Source: an uncultured bacterium (GTDB lineage Bacteria; Cyanobacteriota; Vampirovibrionia; Gastranaerophilales; Gastranaerophilaceae). From it: a stretch of 46,784 nt of DNA. A program made the translations under genes and the position numbers. Position 1 is the stretch's first letter. Each line of letters starts with the position of its first letter. The stretch spans positions 1 through 46,784 of the forward strand of contig CASGEP010000019.1 in NCBI GenBank assembly GCA_949300515.1, written 5' to 3'. A model generated the notes under the pieces. That model did no database searches. It saw only the letters and a list, made by a program, of their open reading frames with translations, and was not told the origin of the DNA. Positions 14,941 to 22,990 of the stretch are shown one piece after another.

Positions 14941-16498
14941 CTATTCTCCAAGTGTTACGAGTAATTGATATATTTCGTTTGCAGTGTTAAATACCCTTGC
15001 GGATGCTTCATAACCGCGCTGGTATTTAATCATATCGGCAAGTTCTTCATCCAAATTTACCCCTGTTATGCTCTGTAAATTTGTCTGCTGCGACTCGTTA
15101 AGAGCGTTTGCCGTATCAAATTTTCCGCTTATATCGCTCTGCTGCAGCCCTACCTGACCTGCAAAGTATGTCAAAAATCCTTCAAAAGTTACGTTATCGG
15201 CTCCGCCGAATGTACTCATTGTTATTTTATCTCTTAGTTGTGCAGTTTCAACGATGTTGTCGGTGTTTCCGACGTTTTTCTCCCAACCGTCAACGGCGGT
15301 GTCTACCCTTGCCGTTGCAATAAGGTTAGGGTCATTTACCACGTTTTGGTTAACACTTATGCTGCTTGCCGTTATCGGGTTTCCAAGGTTAAAAATAGGC
15401 TCTGTTGAAGGAACAAGTATCTGTTCACCCGTTATCGGGTCAGTTCCAAGCCGTTTGTATAGGTTTGGGTATCGTTGACTTCCTGTGCAAAGGTGTTTGC
15501 AAGTTCGTCAATTTTGCTTCTCATGCCGCTTATTGTAATAAAACCGTCGTCCGAGGTGTTTACAATGTCAAGTATGGCGCCGATTTGCCCGCCTGATACC
15601 TCGGAGTTTGCATTTGACAATACAAGTGTTCCGTCCATGTTTTCTACCTGAACAATGGCGGGTGTTGCGGCATCTCCTGTTGTAACATTCAGCCTGTATT
15701 GCTGCTGCGCGCCCGAAACAAGCTTCATATCGCCCATTTTTACATCTACGGAGCCGTTTTTGTTGTATTCAACATTTATGTCCACGTATGACGATAAGCT
15801 GTTTAAAATATTTTCTCTTTCGACGATAAGCTGTTTAAAATATTTTCTCTTTCGTTAATGAGCCCTGTTGAGTTGTTCGCGCCTTGGATAACTATTTGTT
15901 TGTTTAGTTCTGCAAGTCTTTCAAGATTTTGGTTAAAATCTTGTACGCTCATGTAAATTTCACTGTTTTCAATTGTTGCACTTTGTTGCCAGTTACCGAC
16001 AAGCTCCTCTTGCAGTCCGTCAAGAGAGCCTGCAATTGAGTTAAATTTCATAGCGACACTTTGTGCGCTTTCAATATAAATTCTTCTTGCAGAAGGGTCG
16101 GTAGGATTTGCACTAAGGTTTTGTGCTGCCGAAAAGAATTTTTCAAAACTTGCCTGCAGCCCGTTTTCGCCCAACTCGTCGGTAATTTCTCCAAGCCTGT
16201 CCATTAAAGAGTTGAGAGTGTAGTAGTATTGTGCACCCGAGTTTGCTTCCCTCGCTGAGTTTGCGGCAGCGTTGTTTGCATAACTTGTAATTTGAGAAAT
16301 GCAAGCTCCGTTAAGCCCTCTTATATTTGCATATACGTTGTTTCCGTAGCTGTATGTCGGATTTGTCGCAAAATCCGCACGCAGTTTTATATATCCGTCG
16401 ACATTCATATTGGAAATGTTTTGTGACACGACGGCAAGTGCGTGTTGGTAATTATTCATGGACTCTCTGCTAATATTCATCGACTGTCCGATTGTCAT
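14941..16498 (-). pseudogene. flgK: Flagellar hook-associated protein FlgK, disrupted by two frameshifts
   Basis: The FlgK (HAP1) coding sequence is split over three frames. The N-terminal part (16498 to about 15803, starting TIGQSMNISRESMNNYQ, with VVSQNISNMNVDGY) runs into a perfect 32-bp tandem duplication (15790-15853) and stops. Removing one unit joins NERENILNSLSS to YVDINVEYNKNGSV, as expected for FlgK. The middle part (about 15785-15432, QEVNDTQTYTNGLEL) then ends in TR-stop because one base is missing near 15440; restoring it gives LELDPITGEQI and connects to the C-terminal part (DELADMIKYQRGYEASARVF, ending LLVTLGE). Without FlgK, flagellin cannot polymerise on the hook, so this strain would be filament-less unless the indels are reversible or sequence errors. 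Confidence 0.88.
15790..15853. repeat. Perfect 32-bp tandem duplication inside flgK
   Basis: Bases 15790-15821 and 15822-15853 are identical. Because 32 is not a multiple of three, the duplication shifts the flgK frame. Precise loss of one unit would restore it. Confidence 0.92.
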
Positions 16499-16525
16499 AA
16501 AAAAACTCCTTTTTTGTGTACCTTT

Positions 16526-16927
16526 TCAGGCTTCTTCCGTGATTGAAGAAATATCAAGTCCGCTGTCTTGATTTTTCTTACCCAAATGATTATAGTCCGC
16601 ATTTTTTGCGGATGTTATGTTTAAAATTCCCTCAAATATTTTGTTTATAACATTTAGTGAGTGAGTAATTAACACTTCGTTATTTTTTTGTAAATGTCCG
16701 ATTTGTGCCGTTATTTCATTTAATTGTTTTTTTTGCTCGTCGCTGAGCGTGAATTTGTCCTTGTTTTCGTAGATATTTTTTACTTCATTGTAAGCACATA
16801 TTAAGTTTTCATCACAACTTGCAAGCATTTCTAAATCTTTCTTAATCAATGCCTGTTGTTTTTTTTCAAGAAGATTTTTGATTGTTAAATATATTTCAAG
16901 TATTTTTTCAAATGTTATTTTTTCCAC
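16526..16927 (-). CDS. flgN: FlgN-like flagellar export chaperone
   Basis: A 133-residue, almost wholly helical, charged protein immediately before flgK, the classical place of FlgN, the chaperone that holds FlgK and FlgL before export. Visible: an N-terminal FEKILEIYLTIKNLLEKKQ helix, a Lys/Glu-rich middle and a hydrophobic-heptad helix HSLNVINKIFEGILN. Sequence conservation in FlgN is low, so the assignment rests on size, helix pattern and position. No signal peptide. Confidence 0.65.
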   Translation of the reverse strand: MEKITFEKILEIYLTIKNLLEKKQQALIKKDLEMLASCDENLICAYNEVKNIYENKDKFTLSDEQKKQLNEITAQIGHLQKNNEVLITHSLNVINKIFEGILNITSAKNADYNHLGKKNQDSGLDISSITEEA

Positions 16928-16939
16928 GATTTACCTACC

Positions 16940-17224
16940 CTATGCGCTGTAGTCGGCAAGAACGCTTCTGCCGTATGTAAGTCCGTATTTAATATCTTCT
17001 TCGGTTATTTCTTCTCCTATTGATTGCGCTGATTTTTTTATGTCGTCTATGTCTACCCCTTTAAAAACGTCATTTTCTATCAGTTTAATGTCGTCTTCTT
17101 TTGTGTTTGTATTTCTTGTTTGATTTGTGTTTTGAATGTTTTGTGAAGCTTTTAGCGCATAATTATAAAAAATGCGATTAAGCGCTTGAGAATCTGCTAT
17201 TTGATTAGTGTTTGATATATTCAT
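16940..17224 (-). CDS. Small protein at the FlgM position of the flagellar operon (unknown)
   Basis: A 94-residue protein between flgJ and flgN. Residues 1-50 are Asn/Gln/Thr-rich and probably disordered; residues 51-94 look helical (DIDDIKKSAQSIGEEI, then IKYGLTYGRSVLADYSA). In many genomes this slot holds FlgM, the anti-sigma-28 factor, which has the same size and a disordered N-terminus with helical C-terminus. I cannot see a convincing FlgM motif, so this is a positional suggestion only. Confidence 0.55.
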   Translation of the reverse strand: MNISNTNQIADSQALNRIFYNYALKASQNIQNTNQTRNTNTKEDDIKLIENDVFKGVDIDDIKKSAQSIGEEITEEDIKYGLTYGRSVLADYSA

Positions 17225-17231
17225 TCTAATT

Positions 17232-17615
17232 CTACCCTGCCATATCGGTTGTGTGCTCTGTTATGTCGCCTGCTTCAAGCGGCACTGATTTTTCCATTTG
17301 CGCGTACAGCTGTTTTGCAAAGCCTATGTTTGATGTTGGTGAATTTGCGACATCTCTGCCTATTTGATTGAAAAATATTGACTTAAAATTATCCATATAT
17401 TTTGACTCACCAAACATAGAATTTTCCCTGTCAACGGTTTTATCCATCTGAGTCAGCATTTTTGAAACAAGTATTGCCTCAAATTCTTTTGCGACCTTTT
17501 TTAACTGCTCTCTTTGGGTGCCTGATGACCTTACTGTGTTAATAAAGTCATAATCTCCGCCTTGCGAGTAACTTTGTGGTATATAGTTTTGTGTGGAATA
17601 AAAATTTTCGCTCAT
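17232..17615 (-). CDS. flgJ: Rod-binding protein FlgJ, N-terminal domain only
   Basis: A 127-residue protein equal to the rod-binding domain of FlgJ, the rod cap. Motifs: LKKVAKEFEAILVSKMLTQM, then the conserved MFGESKYMDNF and FNQIGRDVANS. The peptidoglycan hydrolase domain found in enterobacterial FlgJ is missing; a separate transglycosylase gene lies at the head of the operon. I prefer the ATG at 17615 (five bases after AAGG) to the GTG at 17621. It follows flgI by only a few bases. Confidence 0.88.
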   Translation of the reverse strand: MSENFYSTQNYIPQSYSQGGDYDFINTVRSSGTQREQLKKVAKEFEAILVSKMLTQMDKTVDRENSMFGESKYMDNFKSIFFNQIGRDVANSPTSNIGFAKQLYAQMEKSVPLEAGDITEHTTDMAG

Positions 17616-17622
17616 TTTCACC

Positions 17623-18744
17623 TTAAATTATTTGCAATTCAGCCTGTAAGCTGCCCGACATTCTGAGTGCCTGCAGAATTGCTATTAAATCCGTAGGTGT
17701 TACACCTATTGAGTTAAGTGCACTTACAAGCTCGCCCAGAGTTGAGTTTGCCTTCATTTCAATCAGGCTTCCTTCTTTCTTTTCTATGTTTATTTCAGAA
17801 TTTGTCACGCCGACTGTTTGACCTTGCGAAAAGGGTGCAGGCTGTGATACGTCATTGTATGCCTGTATTGTAACAGTTATGCCACCATGAGCCACTGCAG
17901 CAGGCATAAGTTTTGCATCAGCTCCGATTACGACCGTTCCCGTTCTTTCATTTATTATAACCTTAGCGCGTTCTCTTGGGGCGCTTACCCTTATATTTTC
18001 AAGAATTGAAATAAAAGCAATTCTGTCACTTAAATATCTTTGCGGAATTGTAACTTTTATGCTGCTGCCGTCAAGGGCGATGGCTTCAGAGACATTTCTT
18101 GAGATTATATTTGCAATTTGTGCCGCCATTGTATAGTCTGCTTGATCTAAAATAAGAGTAAGCGAGTTTTCATCTCCAATGGCACTTATGATATCTCTTT
18201 CAACTATTGCGCCGCCGGGGACTCTGCCTGTTGTTGTAATTGCCGTTCTTGAGCTTGAACCTGCCGCTTTTGCACTTGCTCCGCCAACGGAGAGCGGACC
18301 CTGCGCTACAGCTACAATCTCACCGTTTGGCGCTCTCAGCTGAGTTTGTACAAGTACGCCGCCTTCAAGGCTTTTGGCGTCCGCCATGGCGGATACTACA
18401 ACATCAACCCTGTCGCCGTTTTTTGCAAAAGGCGGAATGGTTGCCGTTACGATAACGGCGGCTGAGGCGCCTTTTTGGATGTAGTTTGACTGGTCAATAA
18501 CCGTGCCCAGATTTTGCAGTAAAAGTTGGTTTGTCATCTGAGTGTGACGGGAGTTATCACCCGTATTTTGCAGACCGACAACAAGCCCGTAGCCTACTAC
18601 CTGGTTATCTCTGACGCCCTTTATGTGGGTTATGTCTTTAATTCTCACGCTCTGCGCGCTTATTGCAGCTGCACTGCCGCAGAAAGAAAGACAAAGCAGA
18701 AATATTAAAGCTGTTGAAAATAATTTTTTAAACAATTTTGTCAT
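17623..18744 (-). CDS. flgI: Flagellar P-ring protein FlgI
   Basis: A 373-residue FlgI, full length, forming the periplasmic ring around the flagellar rod in the peptidoglycan layer. Residues 1-28 are a Sec signal peptide (FSTALIFLLCLSFCGSAAA). Then come VRIKDITHIKGVRDNQVVGY and GLVVGLQNTGDNS, GTVIDQSNYIQKG, the ERAKVIINERTGTVVIG block, and the C-terminal VSALNSIGVTPTDLIAILQA. Presence of a P-ring marks a diderm envelope. It lies between flgH and flgJ with spacing of a few bases. Confidence 0.95.
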   Translation of the reverse strand: MTKLFKKLFSTALIFLLCLSFCGSAAAISAQSVRIKDITHIKGVRDNQVVGYGLVVGLQNTGDNSRHTQMTNQLLLQNLGTVIDQSNYIQKGASAAVIVTATIPPFAKNGDRVDVVVSAMADAKSLEGGVLVQTQLRAPNGEIVAVAQGPLSVGGASAKAAGSSSRTAITTTGRVPGGAIVERDIISAIGDENSLTLILDQADYTMAAQIANIISRNVSEAIALDGSSIKVTIPQRYLSDRIAFISILENIRVSAPRERAKVIINERTGTVVIGADAKLMPAAVAHGGITVTIQAYNDVSQPAPFSQGQTVGVTNSEINIEKKEGSLIEMKANSTLGELVSALNSIGVTPTDLIAILQALRMSGSLQAELQII

Positions 18745-18749
18745 CCTTA

Positions 18750-19364
18750 CTAGAAAATATATCTCATGAAACGATACAGTATACCTTCGTTTTGACCTCT
18801 TGAAACCGTACCTGCTCCGCTCATTGCAAATTGCAGATTAGCAACCTGATTTGAGCTTATTTCGCCCTGCTGGTCAATCCATCTCGGGTCAACAATGCCG
18901 GATACAAGCAAGTCTACACGCTCATTAGCATTTACAAGGGTCTTTTTACCCTGTACAAGGAGATTTCCGTTTGGCAGAAGCTGTATAACCTGTACTGCGA
19001 CTCTGTCTTGAATACCAAGGCTCCTTTGGGTGTTTGTGCTGCCTGAAACGGAGATTGTTCCGCTTGTGTTGTTAAGAGCACCTTTTAAATTTGTCTTAAA
19101 TATTGTATTTATCGCCCCTGTTAAGTTTTCAAGAATGCTTGACGTTTTTTCCGTTTCATAAACACCCGAGTCCGTCAGGGTCGGCACTTCATCTATTACA
19201 ATTGTTACAAGGTCGCCGACATTCCTTGCGCGCACCGAACTGTAGAGCGGTCTTGGCTCAATAAAGCTTGACTGCGTTGCATTTAGCGAAAAAAGGCTCT
19301 CTGCCTGTGCACAGGCACAAAACATGCTTATAAAACAAAATGTAACTGCTAACTTTTTTATCAT
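18750..19364 (-). CDS. flgH: Flagellar L-ring protein FlgH
   Basis: A 204-residue FlgH, which forms the outer-membrane ring of the flagellum. A signal peptide covers residues 1-21 (LAVTFCFISMFCACAQA); FCAC could serve as a degenerate lipobox, since FlgH is normally a lipoprotein, but cleavage after AQA is also possible. Family motifs: VGDLVTIVIDE, LPNGNLLVQGKK, VSGIVDPRWIDQQGEISSN and a C-terminal GILYRFMRYIF. It is 5 bases upstream of flgI. Confidence 0.93.
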   Translation of the reverse strand: MIKKLAVTFCFISMFCACAQAESLFSLNATQSSFIEPRPLYSSVRARNVGDLVTIVIDEVPTLTDSGVYETEKTSSILENLTGAINTIFKTNLKGALNNTSGTISVSGSTNTQRSLGIQDRVAVQVIQLLPNGNLLVQGKKTLVNANERVDLLVSGIVDPRWIDQQGEISSNQVANLQFAMSGAGTVSRGQNEGILYRFMRYIF

Positions 19365-19376
19365 CCTTTTATCCTT

Positions 19377-20096
19377 TTAAATTTTTACCGTTGCTTCGTT
19401 TTTGTTGCTTACAACAGCGCGATAGACTTTGTTGTATTTTGAACTTTTAACTAAAATATTATCTCCGATACTGCCTTCTTTCAAGGCTTTTCCGTCTATT
19501 GTTATCCTTAAATTTCCCATTGATTCAAAAACTATGTTAATTGTCGAATCTTTAAGGACATCAGGTTTTGATTTTACATAGTTTTTCAACACGGGCGAGC
19601 CTTTCGGGATATTCCTTGAGGCGACAAGCGCGCTTTTTGGATTTGTGTCTATTGTTTGCCCTATATATTCCCCGATTTGCGCTCTTTTTATTGCGGTGTT
19701 TGAGCGGCTTATGTTCTGTTCTCTTGTAATCGGATTAATTGCACACAAGACATCTTTATACACAAGAGTATTTACACTTATCGGAAAAGACTTAACAAAA
19801 GTTTCGCCGTCGTAAATGCTCACTCTTTTTAAATCTCTGCTCAAAAAACTGTTTGTGTTTGACTCTACTTTTATTAAAGCTTCATTTTTTGTCGTGATGT
19901 CACCCTGCGGCATATTTAAAATTTTAACCTCAATTTCTCCGCCGCCAAGAGGCTCAATTTGTTTTTGGGTTAAAACTTTTATCTGTTCAATAATTTGCGC
20001 TTCAATTTCTTCCCTGCTAAGCGTCTGCGAAAATACGGGCGCACTCAGCGCAAGGAATAAAAAGAGTATTAAAATTTTAGAGTAAAAGTTTTTCAT
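19377..20096 (-). CDS. flgA: Flagellar P-ring assembly chaperone FlgA
   Basis: A 239-residue periplasmic protein with a signal peptide (residues 1-23, LILFLFLALSAPVFS). The C-terminal half is an SAF-type domain: SALVASRNIPKGSPVLKNYV, then IDGKALKEGSIGDNILVKSS and YRAVVSNKNEATVKI. FlgA helps FlgI assemble into the P-ring. The position directly before flgH and flgI fits. Confidence 0.9.
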   Translation of the reverse strand: MKNFYSKILILFLFLALSAPVFSQTLSREEIEAQIIEQIKVLTQKQIEPLGGGEIEVKILNMPQGDITTKNEALIKVESNTNSFLSRDLKRVSIYDGETFVKSFPISVNTLVYKDVLCAINPITREQNISRSNTAIKRAQIGEYIGQTIDTNPKSALVASRNIPKGSPVLKNYVKSKPDVLKDSTINIVFESMGNLRITIDGKALKEGSIGDNILVKSSKYNKVYRAVVSNKNEATVKI

Positions 20097-20099
20097 AAA

Positions 20100-20885
20100 T
20101 TATTGCAGATTGTTTGTTACCTGTAGAATGTTTGAAGCTGATGTTATGATTTTTGAATTTGATTCAAATGCGCGCTCAGCCTTGATGAGTGCTATCATTT
20201 CTTCAACCGTTTGCACGTTTGAACCTTCAACGAAATACTGTTGAATTGTTCCGTAGCCGTCCTGACCCGCAATACCGGGAACAGGTACGCCCGAGGCGGG
20301 TGTTTCAAGGTAGAGATTGTGCCCGACGGCTGCAAGACCGGAGTTGTTTTGGAATTTTACTATCTGGAGCTGTCCGACTTGTGTTTGTTCGGGCTGGGCG
20401 CCGACTTTAACGGATACCATGCCCTGCGGGGTTATGGTTATTTCTTTTGTGTTTTGCGGAATCTGCACGGGCGGCATAAGCTGATAGCCGTCTGTTGTTG
20501 TTAAAGAGCCGTTTGCATCCATTTTAAAAGAACCGTCACGGGTGTAGGCAATTGTACCGTCGTCAAGAGTTATTTGAAAAAAGCCGTCGCCTTCTATTGC
20601 CACATCAAGGTTTCTGCCTGTTGATTGCATAATACCCGTTGTAAAAATTCTCGATGTTGCGGCAGTTTTGACACCAAGACCGATTTCAACGCCGACGGGC
20701 TGATAAGTTCCCTGCCCCATTTGAGCGCCCGAAGCTTTTTCAACCTGGTAAATTAAATCCTGAAATTCGGCACGAACTTTTTTGTATCCGTAAGTGTTGA
20801 CGTTTGCCATATTGTTGGCTATAACGTCAAGATTGGTTTGTTCCGCTATCATGCCTGTTGCGGCTGTGTGTAATGACCTTAGCAT
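20100..20885 (-). CDS. flgG: Flagellar distal rod protein FlgG
   Basis: A 261-residue FlgG, normal length, forming the distal rod. N-terminal rod signature: LRSLHTAATGMIAEQTNLD, VIANNMANVNTYGYKK. Then AEFQDLIYQVEKASG, DVAIEGDGFFQI, YTRDGSFKMDANGSL, and at the C-terminus YFVEGSNVQTVEEMIALIKA, RAFESNSKII. It has no cleaved signal; export is by the flagellar type III apparatus. Confidence 0.96.
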   Translation of the reverse strand: MLRSLHTAATGMIAEQTNLDVIANNMANVNTYGYKKVRAEFQDLIYQVEKASGAQMGQGTYQPVGVEIGLGVKTAATSRIFTTGIMQSTGRNLDVAIEGDGFFQITLDDGTIAYTRDGSFKMDANGSLTTTDGYQLMPPVQIPQNTKEITITPQGMVSVKVGAQPEQTQVGQLQIVKFQNNSGLAAVGHNLYLETPASGVPVPGIAGQDGYGTIQQYFVEGSNVQTVEEMIALIKAERAFESNSKIITSASNILQVTNNLQ

Positions 20886-20901
20886 TTATTTAATTCTCCT
20901 C

Positions 20902-21780
20902 CTAGCGGTTTACCACACCGAGATTTATTGCTCTTGATACGGTATCGCCCTGTGTTCTTACTACTTTTGCCATAGCTTCATACGAGCGTGTGACGGTTAT
21001 TGTATTTATCATTTCATAGACTGTATTTGTATTTGAACCCTCGAGCATGCCCTGCTGCAGCCTTGCGGTTTGGTTGCTTTGCCGCATGCCCGCGTCAATT
21101 CCTTCCTGCTGGACATATTTGCTCTCACCCAATTGGGCGCTTAAAAGTTCTTTATGGTCAAAATCAACAATTTGAATTTGCTGCAGTGTCCGCGGGGTAT
21201 CGGGGTTTGTAATTTGGATTACTCCGTTTTCCCCGATGTTTATGTCTTTTAGCGAGTCTATTCTGTTGTTCGGGTTGTTGTTCGGGTCTTCGGGGTTAAG
21301 AACTATTCTTATCCTTCTGTTTTGAGTATCCATAACCCAGTCGCCTTCTTTTGTTACAAGATAGTAATCATCAGTCATCTGGAAATTTCCGGCGCGGGTG
21401 TAGTAATAATTTGACTCGTCATAAGGGACGTTATCGGGCACATTTTGGTGTCTTATCTTAAAAAATCCTTTGCCCTGAATGCCAATATCAAGCTTGTTTC
21501 CCGTTGTAATTAAGCCGCCCTGTGAATAATCAATATAGGTTCTATCCGCACTGTTCCCGAGGCTCAGGCTGCCGACCCTTATAAACTGTGTGTCTTTTGG
21601 ATTATTTGTAACGGGCACCTGTTTTACTTCCACATCAGCCTGCATTAAGTCTTTAAATGTTATATTTGTTTTTTTAAAACCTACGGTATTTACGTTTGCA
21701 AGGTTGTTCGCGTTTACATCTTCTTGTTTTAAAAGCGACATCATGCCTTTTGTTGCGGCTTCAAGACCTCTTGTAATCAT
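20902..21780 (-). CDS. flgF: Flagellar proximal rod protein FlgF (FlgG-like)
   Basis: A 292-residue hook-basal-body rod protein preceding flgG, as flgF does. Motifs: GLEAATKGMMSLLKQEDVNA, NNLANVNTVGFKK, DIGIQGKGFFKI, YYTRAGNFQMT, and the C-terminal GSNTNTVYEMINTITVTRSY. A family-specific insertion rich in Asn/Pro (NPEDPNNNPNNRID) lies near residue 165. The start overlaps the end of the transglycosylase gene by 4 bases (ATGA). Confidence 0.88.
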   Translation of the reverse strand: MITRGLEAATKGMMSLLKQEDVNANNLANVNTVGFKKTNITFKDLMQADVEVKQVPVTNNPKDTQFIRVGSLSLGNSADRTYIDYSQGGLITTGNKLDIGIQGKGFFKIRHQNVPDNVPYDESNYYYTRAGNFQMTDDYYLVTKEGDWVMDTQNRRIRIVLNPEDPNNNPNNRIDSLKDINIGENGVIQITNPDTPRTLQQIQIVDFDHKELLSAQLGESKYVQQEGIDAGMRQSNQTARLQQGMLEGSNTNTVYEMINTITVTRSYEAMAKVVRTQGDTVSRAINLGVVNR

Positions 21781-22394
21781 ACTCTGCCCCCTTTCATTGC
21801 TTCATAGGAGGCTAAAATATTTTTTACATAGTTTTGTGTTTCACGATACGGAGGAACATCGCCGTATTTTTGAACTGCTCCCGGCCCTGCATTATAGGCT
21901 GCAAGCGCAAGTTTTGGGTCATTGTTAAAGCGGTTTAACATGCTCTTTAAATATTTAACTCCACCCTCGATATTTTGCTCGGGATCATAGGCATTAGTAA
22001 CGCCCAAGCCCTTTGCGGTGTTTGGCATAAGCTGCATTAAGCCCATAGCGCCGCATTTTGATGTGGCGTCAGGATTAAAGCCCGATTCTTGTTTTACTAC
22101 GGCTTTTATAAAATCGGGGTCAAGGTTATTTTTTTGGGCGTATTTTTCAATCAGCCCTTCTATATTTTCTCTTGAATTTTTAAAAGAAGCTTTCTCAACA
22201 GGTAATGCATTTTGATTTTGGGGTTTATCCGCCGCGATTTTTTCATCGAGTATACTCTTAAATTCTTTTGCGGCAGAGCTTTTTTGCGCATTTGAGATGT
22301 TTTCATCCGGCCCCAAAATGCGGTTGATGCTGTTTTCAATCGTATTTAACCTTCTTAAGGTTAAATCAAGCCCTGTGATTAAGCCCTCACTCAT
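21777..22394 (-). CDS. Lytic transglycosylase (SLT domain) of the flagellar operon
   Basis: A 205-residue protein whose C-terminal part (about residues 80-200) is an SLT/GH23 lytic transglycosylase domain: FIKAVVKQESGFNPDATS with the catalytic glutamate in ESGF, GAMGLMQLMPNTAKGLGV, NIEGGVKYL, LALAAYNAGPGAV, Y...TQNYVKNIL. The N-terminal 80 residues are charged and lack a Sec signal peptide, so export through the flagellar type III apparatus is likely (inference). It probably opens the peptidoglycan for the rod, taking over the job of the missing FlgJ hydrolase domain. It is the first gene of the operon; AGGTAGG lies upstream of the ATG. Confidence 0.92.
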   Translation of the reverse strand: MSEGLITGLDLTLRRLNTIENSINRILGPDENISNAQKSSAAKEFKSILDEKIAADKPQNQNALPVEKASFKNSRENIEGLIEKYAQKNNLDPDFIKAVVKQESGFNPDATSKCGAMGLMQLMPNTAKGLGVTNAYDPEQNIEGGVKYLKSMLNRFNNDPKLALAAYNAGPGAVQKYGDVPPYRETQNYVKNILASYEAMKGGRV

Positions 22395-22538
22395 TTTATA
22401 TAAACCTACCTCTTACCATTTTGGCGCAGTTTTGCGCTTACAATATAAATATACTCTCTATCCGTTTATATTCTCATCAATCAAATGATGGAAATTTTTT
22501 AAAAAAATAAGTCTTTGGATTGAAATTTTAATGAGCAT
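22395..22538. other. Upstream region of the flagellar operon
   Basis: This AT-rich gap must hold the leftward promoter of the flagellar operon. I looked for a sigma-28 type (TAAA, 15 bases, GCCGATAA) and a sigma-70 type promoter and found only weak candidates, so the controlling sigma factor cannot be named from sequence alone. Confidence 0.4.
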
Positions 22539-22563
22539 TAAAAAACCGGACTTGTGCCGGTTT
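22539..22563 (-). terminator. Terminator of the 79-residue gene
   Basis: AAACCGG (22543-22549) pairs with CCGGTTT (22557-22563) over a 7-base loop; on the minus strand a run of six Ts follows (22545-22540). It lies 7 bases beyond the stop of the minus-strand gene at 22570. Confidence 0.75.
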
Positions 22564-22569
22564 GATTTT

Positions 22570-22809
22570 TTATAAAACTTTTGATATGAAACAGACTGCA
22601 TCGACAAATATGTCTTTCAGAAAGTCTTTTGCCACTTTGTTTAAGGGTCTGTTGTCCAGATTTTCAAATGCAAGTATAATCGGATCCCTTGTTTTGCTGA
22701 AAGAGTGAATAATATTTCTTGAGTCAATGTTGTCAAATCTTGATTTCAGTTGTTCGCTGCCCTCGATATCCACATCCTGCGCGTGCGGATCAAATATATT
22801 GTTTACCAT
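22570..22809 (-). CDS. Small protein of unknown function
   Basis: A 79-residue protein that I do not recognise. It opens with NNIFDPHAQDVDIEGSEQL and contains RPLNKVAKDFLKDIFVDAV. The C-terminal third looks like one or two amphipathic helices; there is no signal peptide. GAGGAA seven bases before the ATG and a good terminator after the stop argue that it is a real gene. It stands alone between the flagellar operon and a rightward unknown gene. Confidence 0.6.
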   Translation of the reverse strand: MVNNIFDPHAQDVDIEGSEQLKSRFDNIDSRNIIHSFSKTRDPIILAFENLDNRPLNKVAKDFLKDIFVDAVCFISKVL

Positions 22810-22864
22810 ATCTATTCCTCTCGTAGTATATTGTATATATATAAAAAATATATCTTTTAAAAAA

Positions 22865-22894
22865 TTGCCTTTTTCTTAAAATTTATGTTAAAAT
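22865..22894 (+). promoter_or_regulatory. Candidate promoter of the 482-residue unknown gene
   Basis: TTGCCT (22865-22870), 18 bases, TAAAAT (22889-22894), about 97 bases before the ATG at 22991. The surrounding sequence is very AT-rich, so chance matches are likely. Confidence 0.35.
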
Positions 22895-22990
22895 TTCTTA
22901 ATCAAATCGGTATTAAATCACCATGGCAGTAGCAAAATATTTTATTTTCATGTTTTATTTTAACAGTGTTGTGATTAGACAGGGGAAAAA

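Noticed and set aside
22395-22500. Sigma-28 promoter for the flagellar operon
   Set aside because: TATAAACGG near 22460 suggested it, but no GCCGATAA follows at the right distance.
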